Under the pieces are notes generated by a model. It did not search any database. It was not told where the DNA came from and was given only the letters and a program-made list of their open reading frames with translations. DNA of 5,411 nucleotides, from positions 1 through 5,411 of the forward strand of contig JAITWV010000145.1 in assembly GCA_031285105.1 (NCBI GenBank), read 5' to 3'. Positions 4,456 through 5,411 of the stretch are shown here, in pieces. The position numbers were made by a program, and so were the translations under genes. The stretch's first letter is position 1. Each line of letters begins with the position of its first letter. The stretch comes from Streptococcaceae bacterium (GTDB lineage: Bacteria; Bacillota; Bacilli; Lactobacillales; Streptococcaceae).

Positions 4456-5411
4456 CCAAGCATAAAGCTTATAAATATCGAATCTACCCGACTACTGAAC
4501 AAAAACAAATGTTCAGTAAAACTTTTGGTAGTTCTCGTTTTATTTGGAACAAAATGCTTTCTGACAAAAAAGAACATTATGACAAAACAAAAGAAAACTT
4601 GATGACAACCCCTGCACAATATAAAGCGGAATTTCCTTGGCTGAAAGAAGTTGATTCACTCGCATTAGCCAATGTTCAACTGCAATTGCAAAAAGCGTAT
4701 AAATCATTCTTTCAAGCTGGTTTTGGCTTTCCAAAATTCAAAAAGAAATTTGAGAAGCAATCCTATACAACCAACAATCAAAAGGGAAGTGTCCGTCTTG
4801 AAGAGGGAAAGATAAAACTCCCTAAAATTGGTTGGGTAAAAATCAAACAGCACCGTCCACTTGTAGGAGTTATAAAATCAGCGACAGTTTCTATGAGTCC
4901 TACAGGTAAATATATGGTTTCTATCCTTTGTGAAACGCAAATTTTAGAATTGCCAAAAATGAATAAACGAACAGGCATAGACTTAGGTCTTACCGATTTT
5001 GCGATACTTTCTTCTGGAGAGAAGTTTGAAAACAACCGATTTCTACAAAAACTATCAAAGAAACTCGCAAAAGAGCAAAAGAAATTATCTAGACGAGCCT
5101 TGAATGCGAAAAAAGAAGGCAGAAACCTTTCTGAAAGTAAGAATTATCAAAAACAACGCCTAGTAGTTGCGAAAATCCATGAGCAGATTGCCAATCAAAG
5201 AAATGATTATTTGAATAAAGTCTCCACACAAATCATCAAAAACCACGATGTAGTTTGTGTCGAGGACTTATCGAGTAAAAATCTAATGAAAAATCACAAG
5301 TTGGCAAAAGCGATTGGTGATGTTTCTTGGCATACTTTTGTGTCGAAACTGCAATACAAAGCAGATTGGTATGGCAAACCATCTATCAATTTTGATAAGT
5401 CTTCTGCCATA
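4452..5411 (+). CDS. tnpB: TnpB, RNA-guided RuvC-like endonuclease of the IS200/IS605 element, 3'-truncated by the window edge
   Basis: TnpB proteins use a guide RNA made from the element's right end to cut DNA next to a short target-adjacent motif, restoring the element at empty donor sites; they are the ancestors of Cas12. The frame is open for 320 codons without a stop to the last base. The N-terminus KAYKYRIYPTTEQKQMF, followed by SSRFIWNKML, is the usual start. RuvC-I is GIDLGLTDFA with catalytic D177, and RuvC-II is VCVEDLSSKNL with E271. The zinc ribbon and RuvC-III Asp lie beyond the window, as does the guide RNA. AAGGGAGGA (4436-4444) lies 8 nt before ATG 4452, and that ATG overlaps the tnpA stop. 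Residues 314-320 read FDKSSAI, where relatives usually have an aromatic-rich DKFFPSS-like stretch; this could be natural variation or decay. Confidence 0.95.
   Translation, partial: MTKHKAYKYRIYPTTEQKQMFSKTFGSSRFIWNKMLSDKKEHYDKTKENLMTTPAQYKAEFPWLKEVDSLALANVQLQLQKAYKSFFQAGFGFPKFKKKFEKQSYTTNNQKGSVRLEEGKIKLPKIGWVKIKQHRPLVGVIKSATVSMSPTGKYMVSILCETQILELPKMNKRTGIDLGLTDFAILSSGEKFENNRFLQKLSKKLAKEQKKLSRRALNAKKEGRNLSESKNYQKQRLVVAKIHEQIANQRNDYLNKVSTQIIKNHDVVCVEDLSSKNLMKNHKLAKAIGDVSWHTFVSKLQYKADWYGKPSINFDKSSAI

Larger units (their letters stand above)
3897..5411 (+). mobile_element. IS200/IS605-family insertion sequence (tnpA + tnpB), right end beyond the window
   Basis: The element contains a left-end hairpin with a bulged T, a terminator-like hairpin, tnpA and tnpB in the same direction. 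No terminal inverted repeat or target duplication is expected for this single-strand-transposing family. I place the left boundary after TTAA (3893-3896) because the four bases at the foot of the hairpin, AATT (3909-3912), match TTAA under the position-by-position correspondence seen in IS608 (guide AAAG, target TTAC), and because an ABC D-loop Asn codon (AAY) would naturally follow there. The boundary is inferred, good to a few bases; the family assignment is secure. It is inserted in the same orientation as the broken ABC gene. Confidence 0.9.

Noticed and set aside
4251..4619. A 122-codon minus-strand frame across the tnpA-tnpB junction
   Set aside because: It is antisense to two well-supported genes and its translation looks like a reversed transposase without recognisable domains.
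1..5411. CRISPR array, tRNA, rRNA or classical riboswitch
   Set aside because: No regularly spaced repeats, cloverleaf-like segments or recognisable aptamer cores were seen on either strand.

Overview
The window is AT-rich, low-GC Gram-positive DNA. Strong AGGAGG-type ribosome binding sites, intrinsic terminators and gene content point to Lactobacillales, most likely an Enterococcus or a close relative such as Vagococcus. This is an inference from gene families; no rRNA or other definitive marker is present.

Layout. (1) 1-1074, plus strand: the 3' part of a DUF1576 polytopic membrane protein whose start lies before the window. (2) 1094-2059, minus strand: a complete class I ribose-phosphate pyrophosphokinase (prs), convergent with the DUF1576 gene. 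The two share a 12-bp-stem hairpin that lies inside the last codons of the DUF1576 gene and serves as terminator for prs. (3) 2060-2292: divergent control region with a near-consensus prs promoter, a weaker promoter for the next gene and a possible CcpA site. (4) 2293-3108, plus strand: a GlpF-like aquaglyceroporin with both NPA motifs, ending in a clear terminator. (5) 3156-3439: noncoding leader of an ABC gene, with two candidate promoters, a full match to a cre consensus over one -35 box and a 9-bp inverted repeat over the other promoter. (6) 3440-3896: the first ~150 residues of an ABC transporter ATPase, cut just after Walker B by (7) an IS200/IS605-type transposon starting at about 3897 and running out of the window. 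The element carries a left-end hairpin with a bulged T, a strong terminator-like hairpin, tnpA (HUH Y1 transposase) and the 5' two-thirds or more of tnpB (RNA-guided RuvC-type nuclease).

How the parts work together. The chromosomal backbone is housekeeping and transport (PRPP synthesis, glycerol or small-solute facilitation, an uncharacterised membrane protein). The ABC gene is the site of a transposition event: it lost its D-loop, H-loop and C-terminus, and the left-end terminator of the element probably also silences the genes behind it. The left-end geometry allows a specific, testable guess: insertion after the tetranucleotide TTAA, guided by AATT at the foot of the hairpin, with TTAA (or a slightly longer T-rich form) as the likely target-adjacent motif of the linked TnpB. 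The system type is known; I see no wholly new system here.
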